NCBI RefSeq assembly: GCF_002797355.1
Contig: NZ_KZ454939.1
Coordinates: forward strand, 963,828-1,027,827
Length of the DNA stretch: 64,000 bases
Source of the DNA: Bacillus xiapuensis
Lineage (GTDB): Bacteria > Bacillota > Bacilli > Bacillales > Domibacillaceae
Reading direction: 5' to 3'
Part shown: positions 46,872 through 55,974 of the stretch, piece by piece
Position numbering within the stretch: position 1 is the first letter of the stretch
Layout: every line of letters starts with the position of its first letter
Position numbers and translations under genes: made by a program
The notes under the pieces: model-generated
The model's input: only the letters and a program-made list of their open reading frames with translations
Told to the model about the DNA's origin: nothing
Database searches by the model: none

Positions 46872-47492
46872 TTATTTGAGCTTGTAAAGGGGTATTAATT
46901 TTATAAATGCACGAGAGATGGTTTCAATGGTTTCCGCCCCATCCATTGCAATCGCTTCTTCTTTAGGTATATGTATTCCGCAAAGCATCTCTGCTTTTTT
47001 AACAGTTTGAAGACGCTGGAAGAGGCGGTGCAATTGTTCATCGGAAAGTTCGCTCATTGGAACGGCTTCCGGTTTCGTATGGTCCTCTGACCAGACGAAA
47101 TGTCCGGGTATTTGGTTTCGCACGAAGGAGAAATTCTCTTCGAAGAGAGTGCCGATCTCCGCTTTATTTGGCGCTTCATAGATGACAGCATACCAAATGA
47201 ACAGGTGGGTTTTCCATAATCCAATTTGAAAATGCGGATGCTTTTTATACCCGCGCTTATTGTCCGCAAAAGCAACCCACGTATCATCGGGGGGATTCAC
47301 CGTGCGGCGGGCATGCTTAGCCACATGAGGGAACATTTCGTCTTCTGTCAGGCGGGTTAATTCTTCAGAGAAATGAGTCCCTAAAAGCTCAAGCTTTGGT
47401 CTGATGGTGTGCTGCAGAGCTTCCATTCTCTCGTTCAAACCAGGAATTTCGAATACTTGGAAGTCAGCTGCGGTGAAACCGGTAAAGTTCAT
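46872..47492 (-). CDS. yktB: YktB, UPF0637 (DUF1054) family protein
   Basis: A 206-residue protein (NFTGFTAADFQVFEIPGLNERMEALQ at the start; AKHARRTVNPPDDTWVAFADNKRGYKKHPHFQIGLW in the middle), typical for YktB/DUF1054, whose function is unknown. ATG at 47492 follows AAGGAGGAT. Order speA-yktA-yktB is as in B. subtilis. Confidence 0.88.
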   Translation of the reverse strand: MNFTGFTAADFQVFEIPGLNERMEALQHTIRPKLELLGTHFSEELTRLTEDEMFPHVAKHARRTVNPPDDTWVAFADNKRGYKKHPHFQIGLWKTHLFIWYAVIYEAPNKAEIGTLFEENFSFVRNQIPGHFVWSEDHTKPEAVPMSELSDEQLHRLFQRLQTVKKAEMLCGIHIPKEEAIAMDGAETIETISRAFIKLIPLYKLK

Positions 47493-47622
47493 AAATATCC
47501 TCCTTCATCTTTTAGAAGATATTTTATCATAAAAAAATGTTTGACAAGAAATACTAACTATAGAATTTTCATCATGATCTTTTGATTTCATCCGCTTTAT
47601 TATTTAAACAAAGGAGTGCTTA

Positions 47623-47817
47623 ATGATGAGACAAGTGATGAATGGTTTAACCATGCAAACCCAAACGAAAGAAAAGAGAGCGGTCATCCGCTTAGAACTG
47701 GACTATGAATTGGCAGTTCTTTATGAAGCTATGCAAGCGGATGATCAGGATCAGGTAGTCAAGTCAAAAGAAAAACTGCGCAAACTTCGTAAGCAGCTGC
47801 TGACAATAGATGCATGA
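47623..47817 (+). CDS. ykzI: Small helical protein, probably YkzI
   Basis: A 64-residue protein with a charged coiled-coil-like C-terminal half (ELDYELAVLYEAMQADDQDQVVKSKEKLRKLRKQLL). AAAGGAGTG precedes the double ATG at 47623/47626. The symbol rests mainly on position between yktB and suhB and on size. Confidence 0.7.
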   Translation: MMRQVMNGLTMQTQTKEKRAVIRLELDYELAVLYEAMQADDQDQVVKSKEKLRKLRKQLLTIDA

Positions 47818-47840
47818 GCGTGCATAATGCCGCAAATGAA

Positions 47841-47878
47841 AGGGCTCGCCAAGAAATACTGCGAGTCCGTTTTTATTT
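47841..47878 (+). terminator. Terminator after ykzI
   Basis: GGGCTCGC (47842-47849) pairs with GCGAGTCC (47861-47868), followed by GTTTTTATTTT. Confidence 0.8.
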
Positions 47879-47958
47879 TAAATTGCCTGATTATATATTA
47901 TAATGGCTAGTAAGCTGTTCGTTAGAATGTGAATAAATTCCGCGTTGGAGGAATGGTT

Positions 47959-48765
47959 ATGGTAAATTGGACGGAAATAGACCGCGATGCAAAGCGGTGG
48001 ATTGCTGAAGCGGGAGAAGTAATCCGGCGTTCATTCTCTCATTCTTTAAGCATCCAAACGAAATCAAATCCCAATGACTTAGTAACCAATATGGATAAAG
48101 AAACAGAACGGTATTTTATTGCCAGCATCCGGAGAAAATACCCGGATCATTTCATTCTAGGCGAAGAAGGAAATGGCGATCAGGTCACATCCTTGGAAGG
48201 CATCGTGTGGATTATCGATCCGATTGATGGGACAATGAATTTTATTCATCAGCAGCGTCATTTTGCTATTTCCGTAGGCATTTATGAAAACGGAGAAGCG
48301 AGATTGGGATATATTTACGATGTCACGCGCGACGAGCTTTATTTCGCCGAGAGGGGCAAAGGAGCTTTTATGAATGGCGTTCAGCTTCAGCCGTTGAAAG
48401 AAATGCCTTTAGAGAAAGCGCTGATTGCTGTCAATGCGACTTGGCTTGTGAAAAATGCGTATTTTGATCAATCGAAGCTTGTTTCTTTAGCGACAAGCGT
48501 AAGAGGAACGCGCTCTTACGGCTCGGCTGCGCTTGAGCTTGCTTATGTTGCTTCCGGCCGGCTGAATGGGTACTTAACAATGAGGCTGGCGCCGTGGGAC
48601 TTCGGTGCGGGGAAAATTTTGGTCGAGGAAGCCGGAGGCGTGATTACTACGCTCACAGGGGCACCGCTGGACTTGCTGCAGATCAACTCTATATTTGCGG
48701 CCCCGCCTGCGCTGCATGCAAAAATTCTGGATCAATTTTTATTGGATCGTTCAAACGGCAAATAA
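47959..48765 (+). CDS. suhB: Inositol-1-monophosphatase family protein (SuhB/YktC)
   Basis: A 268-residue Mg2+-dependent phosphatase. Motifs: LGEEGNGDQ, WIIDPIDGTMNFIH (metal-binding Asp residues) and WDFGAGKILVEEAGG. It hydrolyses inositol-1-phosphate or related sugar/nucleoside phosphates. ATG at 47959 has TTGGAGGA 8 nt upstream; an in-frame GTG at 47929 and an ATG at 47953 are less well spaced. Confidence 0.9.
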   Translation: MVNWTEIDRDAKRWIAEAGEVIRRSFSHSLSIQTKSNPNDLVTNMDKETERYFIASIRRKYPDHFILGEEGNGDQVTSLEGIVWIIDPIDGTMNFIHQQRHFAISVGIYENGEARLGYIYDVTRDELYFAERGKGAFMNGVQLQPLKEMPLEKALIAVNATWLVKNAYFDQSKLVSLATSVRGTRSYGSAALELAYVASGRLNGYLTMRLAPWDFGAGKILVEEAGGVITTLTGAPLDLLQINSIFAAPPALHAKILDQFLLDRSNGK

Positions 48766-48814
48766 GAAGGCAGGGGGTCATTTCAAATTGGCTCCTGTCT
48801 TCTTATTTGCCGTT
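48754..48814. terminator. Long bidirectional terminator between suhB and ylaF
   Basis: AACGGCAAATAAGAAG (48754-48769) pairs perfectly with 48799-48814, with CAGG/CCTG pairing inside. The left arm overlaps the suhB stop. Confidence 0.8.
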
Positions 48815-48838
48815 AATAATCATTTTCAGCTGTTCGCT

Positions 48839-49024
48839 TTATAATTTTCCTGCCCGGCGCATTTTCGCTTTGGCAGAAAATCCAAAGCCCATCACAGCGA
48901 CAAGGGCGATTACACAGCTGATGAAGCCGATGAGGCTCTCCTCGCCGATGGCAATCCCCATCCCGATCATGCAAGATGCAGCCGCTACAGCAAACAGGAC
49001 AAATATCCATTTAATTTCTTTCAC
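48839..49024 (-). CDS. ylaF: YlaF family small membrane protein (DUF5325)
   Basis: A 61-residue protein with two hydrophobic helices (WIFVLFAVAAASCMIGMGIAI and LIGFISCVIALVAVMGFGF) and a basic tail, matching YlaF/DUF5325. GTG at 49024 is preferred, with AAGGGGGCAAGG upstream; the frame continues to an ATG at 49081 without a site. Divergent from typA as in B. subtilis. Confidence 0.8.
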   Translation of the reverse strand: MKEIKWIFVLFAVAAASCMIGMGIAIGEESLIGFISCVIALVAVMGFGFSAKAKMRRAGKL

Positions 49025-49109
49025 AATCCTTGCCCCCTTTTTCTTTATTGTACAACATTGTGGGGATTTGACAATTGACAATTAACAAATAGGATTTTGA
49101 ATCTGATTA

Positions 49110-49118
49110 TGATATAAT
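49110..49118 (+). promoter_or_regulatory. Probable typA promoter (extended -10)
   Basis: TGATATAAT, an extended -10 hexamer, about 60 bp before the typA start. TTGACA repeats at about 49069-49081 are not at canonical spacing. Confidence 0.45.
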
Positions 49119-49179
49119 AATTCAGTTAATGAAGAAAAGTTTATAATTTGAGGCTTAGTATTAGTCAGGAGGAACTAAT

Positions 49180-51015
49180 TTGAATACAAGAAATGACTTA
49201 AGAAATATTGCCATTATTGCGCACGTTGACCATGGGAAAACCACCCTGGTTGACCAATTATTGAAACAATCTGGTATTTTCAGAAGCAATGAACATATAG
49301 AAGAACGGGCAATGGATTCCAATGATATTGAAAGAGAACGCGGTATAACCATTTTGGCGAAGAATACGGCGATTCAATATAAAAATACAAAGATCAATAT
49401 TTTAGATACCCCGGGGCATGCGGACTTTGGCGGAGAAGTAGAGCGAATCATGAAGATGGTAGATGGCGTCCTGTTGGTGGTGGATGCATACGAAGGCTGC
49501 ATGCCGCAGACGCGATTCGTTTTGAAAAAAGCCTTAGAACAGAATTTGCGCCCAATTGTGGTTGTGAATAAAATTGACCGCGACTTTGCCCGTCCGGAAG
49601 AAGTAGTCGATGAAGTGCTTGAACTGTTTATTGAACTGGATGCCAACGATGACCAGCTTGAATTCCCAGTCATTTATGCTTCCGGAATCAACGGAACGGC
49701 TAGCACAACGCCTGACAAGCAAGACGAAAATATGGAAGCTTTGTATGAAGCGATTCTTGAGCATATTCCATCTCCGGTAGATAACCGTGAGGAACCGCTT
49801 CAATTCCAAGTAGCGATGCTGGATTATAATGATTACGTTGGCCGGATTGGAATTGGCCGTTTGTTCCGGGGGGCAATGAAGGTCGGCCAGCAGGTCGCTC
49901 TCATGAAGCTCGACGGAACAGTCAAATCCTTCCGCGTAACGAAAATGTTCGGCTTTATGGGGCTGAAGCGGATTGAGATTGAAGAAGCGTATGCCGGTGA
50001 TTTAATTGCTGTATCTGGTATGGAGGACATTAACGTTGGAGAAACAGTTTGTCCGATTGATCACCAGGAAGCCTTGCCGGTTCTGCGCATTGATGAACCT
50101 ACTTTACAAATGACATTTCTTGTGAATAACAGTCCTTTTGCTGGCCGTGAAGGAAAATTCGTTACAGCGCGTAAAATTCAAGAACGGCTGGAAGCGCAGC
50201 TTGAAACAGATGTCAGCTTGCGGGTGGAGAATACGGATTCCCCGGATGCCTGGATTGTTTCTGGCCGCGGCGAGCTTCATTTATCCATTCTGCTTGAGAA
50301 TTTGCGCCGCGAAGGATTCGAATTGCAAGTATCCAAACCTGAAGTCATTGTGAAAGAAGTAGACGGAGTGCGCTGCGAGCCAATGGAACGGGTGCAAATT
50401 GATGTACCAGAAGAATACACAGGATCCGTGATTGAGTCGCTCGGTTCGCGTAAAGGCGAAATGCTTGACATGGTTAATAACGGCAACGGCCAAGTCCGCT
50501 TAGTCTTTATGGTTCCGGCCCGGGGCTTGATCGGTTATACGACAGAATTTTTAACGATGACTCATGGATACGGTATTATTAATCACACGTTTGACAGCTA
50601 TCAGCCGATGCAGCCGGGACGTGTAGGAGGCCGCCGTCAAGGGGTGCTCGTTTCAATTGAAGCCGGAAAAGCCTCTCCGTACGGAATTATGCAAGTGGAG
50701 GACCGCGGAACGATTTTTGTGGAGCCAGGCACGGAAGTATACGGCGGGATGATTGTCGGCGAGCATACACGTGAAAATGACTTAACGGTCAATGTAACGC
50801 GTGTCAAGCAAGCTACGAATGTTCGCTCCGCTACAAAGGATCAAACCACCACTTTGAAGAAGCCGCGGCTCATGTCACTTGAGGAAGCGCTGGAGTATCT
50901 GAATGATGATGAATACTGTGAGATCACGCCAGAATCCATTCGTCTGCGCAAGAAAATCTTAGATAAAAACGAGCGGGAAAGACTAGCTAAAAAGAAAAAG
51001 TACGAAGAGATGTAA
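49180..51015 (+). CDS. typA: TypA/BipA ribosome-associated GTPase
   Basis: A 611-residue translational GTPase. G1 AHVDHGKTTL, G2 RGITI, G3 DTPGHADF, G4 NKIDR; then EF-G-like domains II, III and V, and the BipA-specific C-terminal domain. It aids ribosome assembly, especially in the cold. TTG start at 49180 follows GGAGGAAC. B. subtilis ylaG. Confidence 0.97.
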   Translation: MNTRNDLRNIAIIAHVDHGKTTLVDQLLKQSGIFRSNEHIEERAMDSNDIERERGITILAKNTAIQYKNTKINILDTPGHADFGGEVERIMKMVDGVLLVVDAYEGCMPQTRFVLKKALEQNLRPIVVVNKIDRDFARPEEVVDEVLELFIELDANDDQLEFPVIYASGINGTASTTPDKQDENMEALYEAILEHIPSPVDNREEPLQFQVAMLDYNDYVGRIGIGRLFRGAMKVGQQVALMKLDGTVKSFRVTKMFGFMGLKRIEIEEAYAGDLIAVSGMEDINVGETVCPIDHQEALPVLRIDEPTLQMTFLVNNSPFAGREGKFVTARKIQERLEAQLETDVSLRVENTDSPDAWIVSGRGELHLSILLENLRREGFELQVSKPEVIVKEVDGVRCEPMERVQIDVPEEYTGSVIESLGSRKGEMLDMVNNGNGQVRLVFMVPARGLIGYTTEFLTMTHGYGIINHTFDSYQPMQPGRVGGRRQGVLVSIEAGKASPYGIMQVEDRGTIFVEPGTEVYGGMIVGEHTRENDLTVNVTRVKQATNVRSATKDQTTTLKKPRLMSLEEALEYLNDDEYCEITPESIRLRKKILDKNERERLAKKKKYEEM

Positions 51016-51041
51016 GCTGCAGAAAAAAAGGGGGGTAGACA

Positions 51042-51350
51042 TTGGAAGGAATCGAGCACGTTGGCCCATTGCTGGGCGCTTTAATTAAGGGGTTAGGGGT
51101 AACATGGGCAGTCCGGGTGTATTGGATTGTCATCATCGTTCTATCGATTCTGGTGTACAACCTTGGTTTTGCCAAAAAGCTGTCTCTCGGCAAAAATATC
51201 GTGGTGTACATCTCGCTTGTGATCGGTTCATTGTTTTTGTTAATCCTTTCCTACAAGCTGCCCGTTGTGGAAAGTTTATTCGTAGCTGCGCTGGTGCTTG
51301 GGGTGTATAAATTCCGATTGCAAATTCATAAAAAAGAAAGCGAAAGTTAA
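51042..51350 (+). CDS. ylaH: YlaH family membrane protein
   Basis: A 102-residue protein with three hydrophobic helices (GVTWAVRVYWIVIIVLSILVYNLGF, NIVVYISLVIGSLFLLILSY, VESLFVAALVLGVYKF) and a charged C-terminus. Matches YlaH by position and size. TTG at 51042 follows AAAAAGGGGGG. 26 nt after typA, so probably one operon. Confidence 0.8.
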   Translation: MEGIEHVGPLLGALIKGLGVTWAVRVYWIVIIVLSILVYNLGFAKKLSLGKNIVVYISLVIGSLFLLILSYKLPVVESLFVAALVLGVYKFRLQIHKKESES

Positions 51351-51359
51351 AAGAATTGA

Positions 51360-51415
51360 ACGATCCCCCGAAAAAGAGACTTCTTCAAAAAAGTCCCTTT
51401 TTCGGGGGATTCTTA
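51360..51415 (+). terminator. typA-ylaH terminator
   Basis: A 21-bp stem with two mismatches (51362-51382 with 51391-51411), CCCCCGAAAAAG...CTTTTTCGGGGG. Confidence 0.85.
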
Positions 51416-51496
51416 TGTCTTGACGCTAGAAACCCTGCTTATAATTCATTCAGATATACGAGCGGAGAGAGACAAGTGAGTTAGACTCTTAATAAA

Positions 51497-51523
51497 ATGA
51501 CTCCGGCATTATGCCGGAGTCAT
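51497..51523. terminator. Perfect inverted repeat, probable ylaI terminator
   Basis: ATGACTCCGGCAT and ATGCCGGAGTCAT meet at one central base; on the minus strand TTTATTAAG follows, consistent with the end of the ylaI transcript. Confidence 0.65.
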
Positions 51524-51582
51524 TGATTGGCGGATTACGTTACCCTGTAGGGCATAATTCATATCGCGAAAAGCGATCTTTT

Positions 51583-51795
51583 TTATTTTTTCTTTTCCAG
51601 CAGCTCTTTGTTTTTTCCGGAGCGGTAAACGTGAAACTTTCCGGTCGCGATGCGGGCTTTCGTTTTTTTAGCGATTCTTTCTTCGCATGTTGGACACATA
51701 TAAGTATGGATCGGACGATTTCTTAACTTTTTCGCCAGCAGAAGATGATCGTCGAGTTTATTGATTTTTTCGCATAAAATACATTTAACTCTCAA
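51583..51795 (-). CDS. ylaI: YlaI, zinc-ribbon-like small protein
   Basis: A 70-residue basic protein with two cysteine pairs (CILC near the N-terminus and CPTC at about 34-37), a likely zinc ribbon, then a Lys-rich tail. Matches YlaI/DUF2197. TTG at 51795 follows GAGGTGAG. Function unknown. Confidence 0.85.
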   Translation of the reverse strand: MRVKCILCEKINKLDDHLLLAKKLRNRPIHTYMCPTCEERIAKKTKARIATGKFHVYRSGKNKELLEKKK

Positions 51796-52058
51796 GTGTA
51801 CTCACCTCGAACATGGTTTCCTTCAGTATATCATGTCCGCAAGAAAATGGCTTGTTGCGCATAAAGAGAATCTTCCAGCACCGGGAAGTTCGGGCATTTA
51901 GGTTGTGCGGTCGCCTGGCTGGGTTTATGGGGACCTGCTCTCATTCTTAAATGAGAGCCTTATATGGGAATAAAATTCGCGCAGCTGCAAAGGTTTCATA
52001 ACATTCGGTTTGAAGAGGCGGACAATGTATAATGATGATAGGAAAGGAGGAAGATGTC

Positions 52059-52519
52059 TTGGCAAACAGAGATTAATTCCGGAGCTCTTTCGCGCGCTGC
52101 CAGAGGAACGTCTGGCAAGTGTGGCTGCCATTGCACATGAAACAGGTGCCCCAGCCATTCACGCCATTTCTTGAATTTACGCTATAAACGAAAACACGAT
52201 TCGGTTTGCAGCGGAAAGCCGCTCGCGATTGATCAAAAGTACTCGCCGAAACAGATCGTTGGCGATTAACTTTAATGCAAACGATTCTACACATACGGTG
52301 ACTGGACTGGATGGAGAAGGATGATGGCGGAACCAGCTGATCTTCTTCCTTTAAAGATCATGATTGTTGAAATGGAAATAGCTTACATAAGGGATGTGAT
52401 GTTCTATGGATCCAAATTCATTGCCGAACCTTGCTATGAGAAAACTTATGATTTGGCAGCGGCTGCAAAATTGGACCCGGAAAATCATGGAGGCTTTAAA
52501 ACAAGGAGCTGAAGCTTAA
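52059..52519 (+). pseudogene. Decayed pyridoxamine 5'-phosphate oxidase-like gene
   Basis: Joined frames give a PNPOx-like protein: LIPELFRALPEERLASVAAIAHETGAP, then IYAINENTIRFAAESRSR, then LLPLKIMIVEMEIAYIRDVMFYGSKF, EPCYEKTYDLAAAAKLDPE and EALKQGAEA. Lesions: a frameshift just after the probable TTG start (52059, AAAGGAGG upstream), TGA at 52172-52174 where Trp is expected, a frameshift near 52320, and a +1 shift in the A run near 52483. It therefore encodes no full protein. Flavin-binding split-barrel family; substrate unknown. It sits between ylaI and ylaJ, an insertion relative to B. subtilis. Confidence 0.8.
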
Positions 52520-52556
52520 GGTTCAGCCCCCCGGTTAAAGAGAGAATAGTCCGCTG

Positions 52557-53165
52557 TTACTTATGGTGATTGGATTGATCTTCTTGCTCTTTTTCTAACT
52601 GGCGATCTTCATTTGGTGATAGTTTGTTCTTCTGCTGCTCGGTCGCATCGTCCGGGGCGTTGTCGCTTTCCGTGATATTTCCAGGGATTTCGGGAATGGT
52701 TCGCCCGGCTATGTCGGCCAGTTCGTTGGCCAGACCTTCAATCGGACGGCCGTTTTGAATGTCGCTTCCTATTTCTTGAAGGCGGGCGTAGATATCAGGA
52801 TCCGCTACGACTAAGGCATTGGCTCCGTAGGGCTGATTTTTTAAGCCTTCTGCAACTGTATATTTGATGGAGCCGACTTCTGAGCGGTCCAAATCATCCT
52901 CTACATCAATTCCGACTATGGCGTAATTGCCGGCTGCTACAGCGGTCGCACCCTTTACGCCTGGCATTTCCTTAGCCGTTTGAGCCAAGCGGTTTGACGC
53001 TTCCTGAATGGAGATCCGGTCTCTTTCTTCGATCTGTTCATTGTTGACTTTCACTTGACGCGGCTGGTTGTTTTGTCTATTTTCTCTTGGCTCCATTCCT
53101 CCTTCTTGATTTTGTGTACAGCCAAAAAGCAGGAATAAAGCGGCGATAGGTAGAATCTTTTTCAA
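52557..53165 (-). CDS. ylaJ: YlaJ, YhcN/YlaJ sporulation lipoprotein
   Basis: A 202-residue lipoprotein: signal MKKILPIAALFLLFGC with the lipidated Cys, a Gln/Asn-rich linker, then the YhcN/YlaJ domain (AVAAGNYAIVGIDVEDDLDRSEVGSIKYTVAEGL...DPDIYARLQEIG) and an acidic, charged tail. Members are found in the spore membrane of Bacillus. TTG at 53165 follows AAAGAGGTGATCC; the frame extends upstream to 53249 without a site. Confidence 0.88.
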   Translation of the reverse strand: MKKILPIAALFLLFGCTQNQEGGMEPRENRQNNQPRQVKVNNEQIEERDRISIQEASNRLAQTAKEMPGVKGATAVAAGNYAIVGIDVEDDLDRSEVGSIKYTVAEGLKNQPYGANALVVADPDIYARLQEIGSDIQNGRPIEGLANELADIAGRTIPEIPGNITESDNAPDDATEQQKNKLSPNEDRQLEKEQEDQSNHHK

Positions 53166-53338
53166 TAGGATCACCTCTTTAGTTAATGGTAAGTGCATTT
53201 GTTTCATTTCTATTGTGTGAACTTCTTCTATTCTTATTCGCAGGCACATATATTTTTAGCAGCAAGTGCCCAACTGTTTGAACGCAACAAAGCTGATCTT
53301 CATATGATAAAAAAAGATGAAAAGCAGGAGGCGTCTCG

Positions 53339-54667
53339 TTGAGTAAAATTTATGTATTAGATACGAATGTCTTATTACAAGATCCATACGCTATTTTTTC
53401 TTTTCAAGAAAATCAAGTAGTGATTCCGGCGGTTGTACTGGAAGAGCTGGATTCGAAAAAAAGGTATATGGATGAAATAGGGAGAAACGCCAGGCTTGTA
53501 TCGAAAATGATTGATAATCTGCGAGAGACCGGTAAGCTTCATGAAGGGGTAGCCTTGAAAAACGGCGGAAGCTTGCGGATTGAATTGAATCACCGCTCTT
53601 TCCAAAGGCTGCAAGAGATATTTATTGAAGTGACAAATGATAACCGCATATTAGCGGTAGCGAAGAATTTATCATTGGAAGAAGAGGAAAAAGAAAATGG
53701 CCGAGCGGTCATTTTAGTCAGCAAAGATACGCTTGTCCGGGTGAAAGCGGATGCGCTCAGCTTGCAGGCAGAGGATTATCTAAGCGATAGAGTCATTGAA
53801 ATGAATGAGATCTATTCAGGTTTCTTGGAGATATATGTATCGAAGGAGACGCTGGATTTATTCTACCAAAAAGGTGAAATATCTCTTTCAGAAGTGGCGA
53901 ATCATCCCTTCTACCCGAACCAGTTTTTACTGCTGAAAGATGCACTGGGCAGTTCCTCCTCGGCTGTAGGAATCGTCGATAAGAACGCGAAACTCCTGAA
54001 AAAACTGCTCTATGATGAAGATATTATCTGGGGAATTAAACCGAGGAATGTTCAGCAAACGATGGCGGTAGAGCTGTTAATGAGACCGGATATCCCCCTC
54101 GTGACGATGGCTGGAAAAGCGGGGACAGGCAAAACATTAATCGCACTGGCGGCAGGTCTTTTTCAAACGGAAGATTTGCAGCTGTTTAAAAAGCTGCTCG
54201 TTGCCAGGCCCATTGTCCCAGTCGGCAAAGATATTGGCTATTTGCCCGGTGAAAAGCAAGAAAAGCTGCGTCCTTGGGTACAGCCTATTTATGATAATTT
54301 AGAGTATTTATTCAATACCCAAAAATCTGGAGAGATTGATCAAATCTTAGCTGGCTTAAATTCTGTCGAGGTCGAAGCGCTTACCTATATTCGCGGCCGA
54401 AGCATCCCCGAGCAGTATATTATTATCGATGAGGCGCAGAATTTAACGAAGCATGAAGTGAAGACGATTTTAACGAGAGTTGGCGAGCGCAGCAAAATTG
54501 TGCTGATGGGAGATACCGCTCAAATTGATCACCCTTATTTGGATGAATATAATAACGGGCTGACATACGCCATTGAGAAATTTAAAGAGCAGCCGGTTTC
54601 CGGGCATATTAAATTAATGAAAGGGGAAAGGTCGGGTTTAGCGCAGCTGGCAGCCGATATCTTATAA
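53339..54667 (+). CDS. ylaK: YlaK, PhoH2-type PIN-PhoH ATPase
   Basis: A 442-residue fusion of a PIN ribonuclease domain (KIYVLDTNVLLQDP at the N-terminus, EELDSKK, later acidic DxN residues) with a PhoH-type ATPase (Walker A AGKAGTGKTLIAL at about 260, Walker B IIIDEAQN). PhoH2 proteins are RNA helicase/nucleases. TTG at 53339 follows GGAGGCG. Divergent from ylaJ. Confidence 0.93.
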   Translation: MSKIYVLDTNVLLQDPYAIFSFQENQVVIPAVVLEELDSKKRYMDEIGRNARLVSKMIDNLRETGKLHEGVALKNGGSLRIELNHRSFQRLQEIFIEVTNDNRILAVAKNLSLEEEEKENGRAVILVSKDTLVRVKADALSLQAEDYLSDRVIEMNEIYSGFLEIYVSKETLDLFYQKGEISLSEVANHPFYPNQFLLLKDALGSSSSAVGIVDKNAKLLKKLLYDEDIIWGIKPRNVQQTMAVELLMRPDIPLVTMAGKAGTGKTLIALAAGLFQTEDLQLFKKLLVARPIVPVGKDIGYLPGEKQEKLRPWVQPIYDNLEYLFNTQKSGEIDQILAGLNSVEVEALTYIRGRSIPEQYIIIDEAQNLTKHEVKTILTRVGERSKIVLMGDTAQIDHPYLDEYNNGLTYAIEKFKEQPVSGHIKLMKGERSGLAQLAADIL

Positions 54668-54682
54668 AAAAGCATCCTTCAG

Positions 54683-54722
54683 CAGAATTAACGTTGACGT
54701 TAATTCTGTTTTTCTTTTTTTA
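54683..54722 (+). terminator. ylaK terminator
   Basis: CAGAATTAACG (54683-54693) pairs with CGTTAATTCTG (54698-54708) followed by a 14-nt T-rich tail. Confidence 0.88.
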
Positions 54723-54870
54723 AAAGATGTCAGGTCATGTCGAAAAAAGGCCTGTTTTATAAGAAATATATGTTAAAATGAAACAAAGATAATCCATTTT
54801 ATCAGACTTTTGTATTTGATTGCGATGATGAAAAGCTAGTCCTTGGGAGAAAGATGAGGTTTGTAGATCA

Positions 54871-55974
54871 ATGAGACTAATAGCCGTTTCTGCTTTACGG
54901 GAAGGTGTGATTTTAGCAAAGCCGGTTTTGAATGATGCTGGTCAAATACTGGTAAACCGCGGCATGCCTCTTTCCATGAAAATGATTGTCAGGCTCCAAA
55001 AGCTTGGCATTACTTTTGTGTACATAGAAGATGAAGTAACAAAGGATATCATGATCCGCCCTGCTATTACGGAAAAAACGCGCAGAGAAGCCATGGGAGT
55101 CATGAAAGCATCCTTTGATCAAATCGTAGATCAGCATAAAATATCAAAAAAGTTTTCGTTTGCTCAAATGGAGCGGCAGTTTACAAGCGTTGTGAGGGAT
55201 ATACTTGATCAAGTGAAGGAGCATAAAGAGGCAGTATCGCTGCTGTCAGAAGTGTGCGCGCATGATAACTACATCTTATCTCATTCATTGAATGTCACAA
55301 TCTATAGTTTAGCCCTGAGCATAAAGTTAAAAAAATTCAGCCCAAAGCAGCTGGAGGAAATTGGTCTTGGGGCAATGCTTCATGATGTCGGAAAGCTGTT
55401 TATCTCAACAGCTATTCTTAAAAAACCTTCTAGACTGACAGAGGATGAATTCAATGAAGTTAAAAAACATACTGAACTGGGCTTTGAATTGTTAAGAAGA
55501 GAATATAATATTCCTCTTACAGTCGCCCATTGCGCCTATCAGCATCATGAAAGGCTGAACGGCAGCGGCTATCCCCGCGGGCTTAAGGAGAAAGATATTC
55601 ATCCCTATGGAAAGATTATCGGCATTACCGATGTGTATGATGCGGTCACATCAAACAGAGTTTATAGAAGAGCGATGCTGCCGCATGAGGGGCTGGAAAT
55701 TTTATACGCCGGTGCCAGCAGCGAATTTGATCAAGGATTAATTGAAGCGTTCAGGAAATCAATTGTTATCTATCCAAATGGCTTGACCGTACATTTAAAT
55801 GATGGGAGAAAGGGGGTTATTCTCCGGCAGACGCCAAATATTAGTGACCGGCCTGTCGTGCTGATTTTGGAGGAAGGTCAAGATACATTAGCCCATCCAT
55901 ATGAGCTCGATCTGTCACAAAATCATTCGGTATTAATCAGCGAGACAGATACAACCTTACTTGGAAAGAGATAA
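54871..55974 (+). CDS. HD-GYP domain protein, putative c-di-GMP phosphodiesterase
   Basis: A 367-residue cytosolic protein: an N-terminal ~110-residue region, then an HD-GYP domain with AMLHDVGKLFI, KKHTELGFELL, AHCAYQHHERLNGSGYPRGLKE and ITDVYDAVTSNRVYR. The metal and GYP residues are intact, so c-di-GMP hydrolysis is plausible. The C-terminal part resembles a small beta domain. ATG with GGGAGAAAGATGAGG upstream. Not in the B. subtilis order here. Confidence 0.9.
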   Translation: MRLIAVSALREGVILAKPVLNDAGQILVNRGMPLSMKMIVRLQKLGITFVYIEDEVTKDIMIRPAITEKTRREAMGVMKASFDQIVDQHKISKKFSFAQMERQFTSVVRDILDQVKEHKEAVSLLSEVCAHDNYILSHSLNVTIYSLALSIKLKKFSPKQLEEIGLGAMLHDVGKLFISTAILKKPSRLTEDEFNEVKKHTELGFELLRREYNIPLTVAHCAYQHHERLNGSGYPRGLKEKDIHPYGKIIGITDVYDAVTSNRVYRRAMLPHEGLEILYAGASSEFDQGLIEAFRKSIVIYPNGLTVHLNDGRKGVILRQTPNISDRPVVLILEEGQDTLAHPYELDLSQNHSVLISETDTTLLGKR

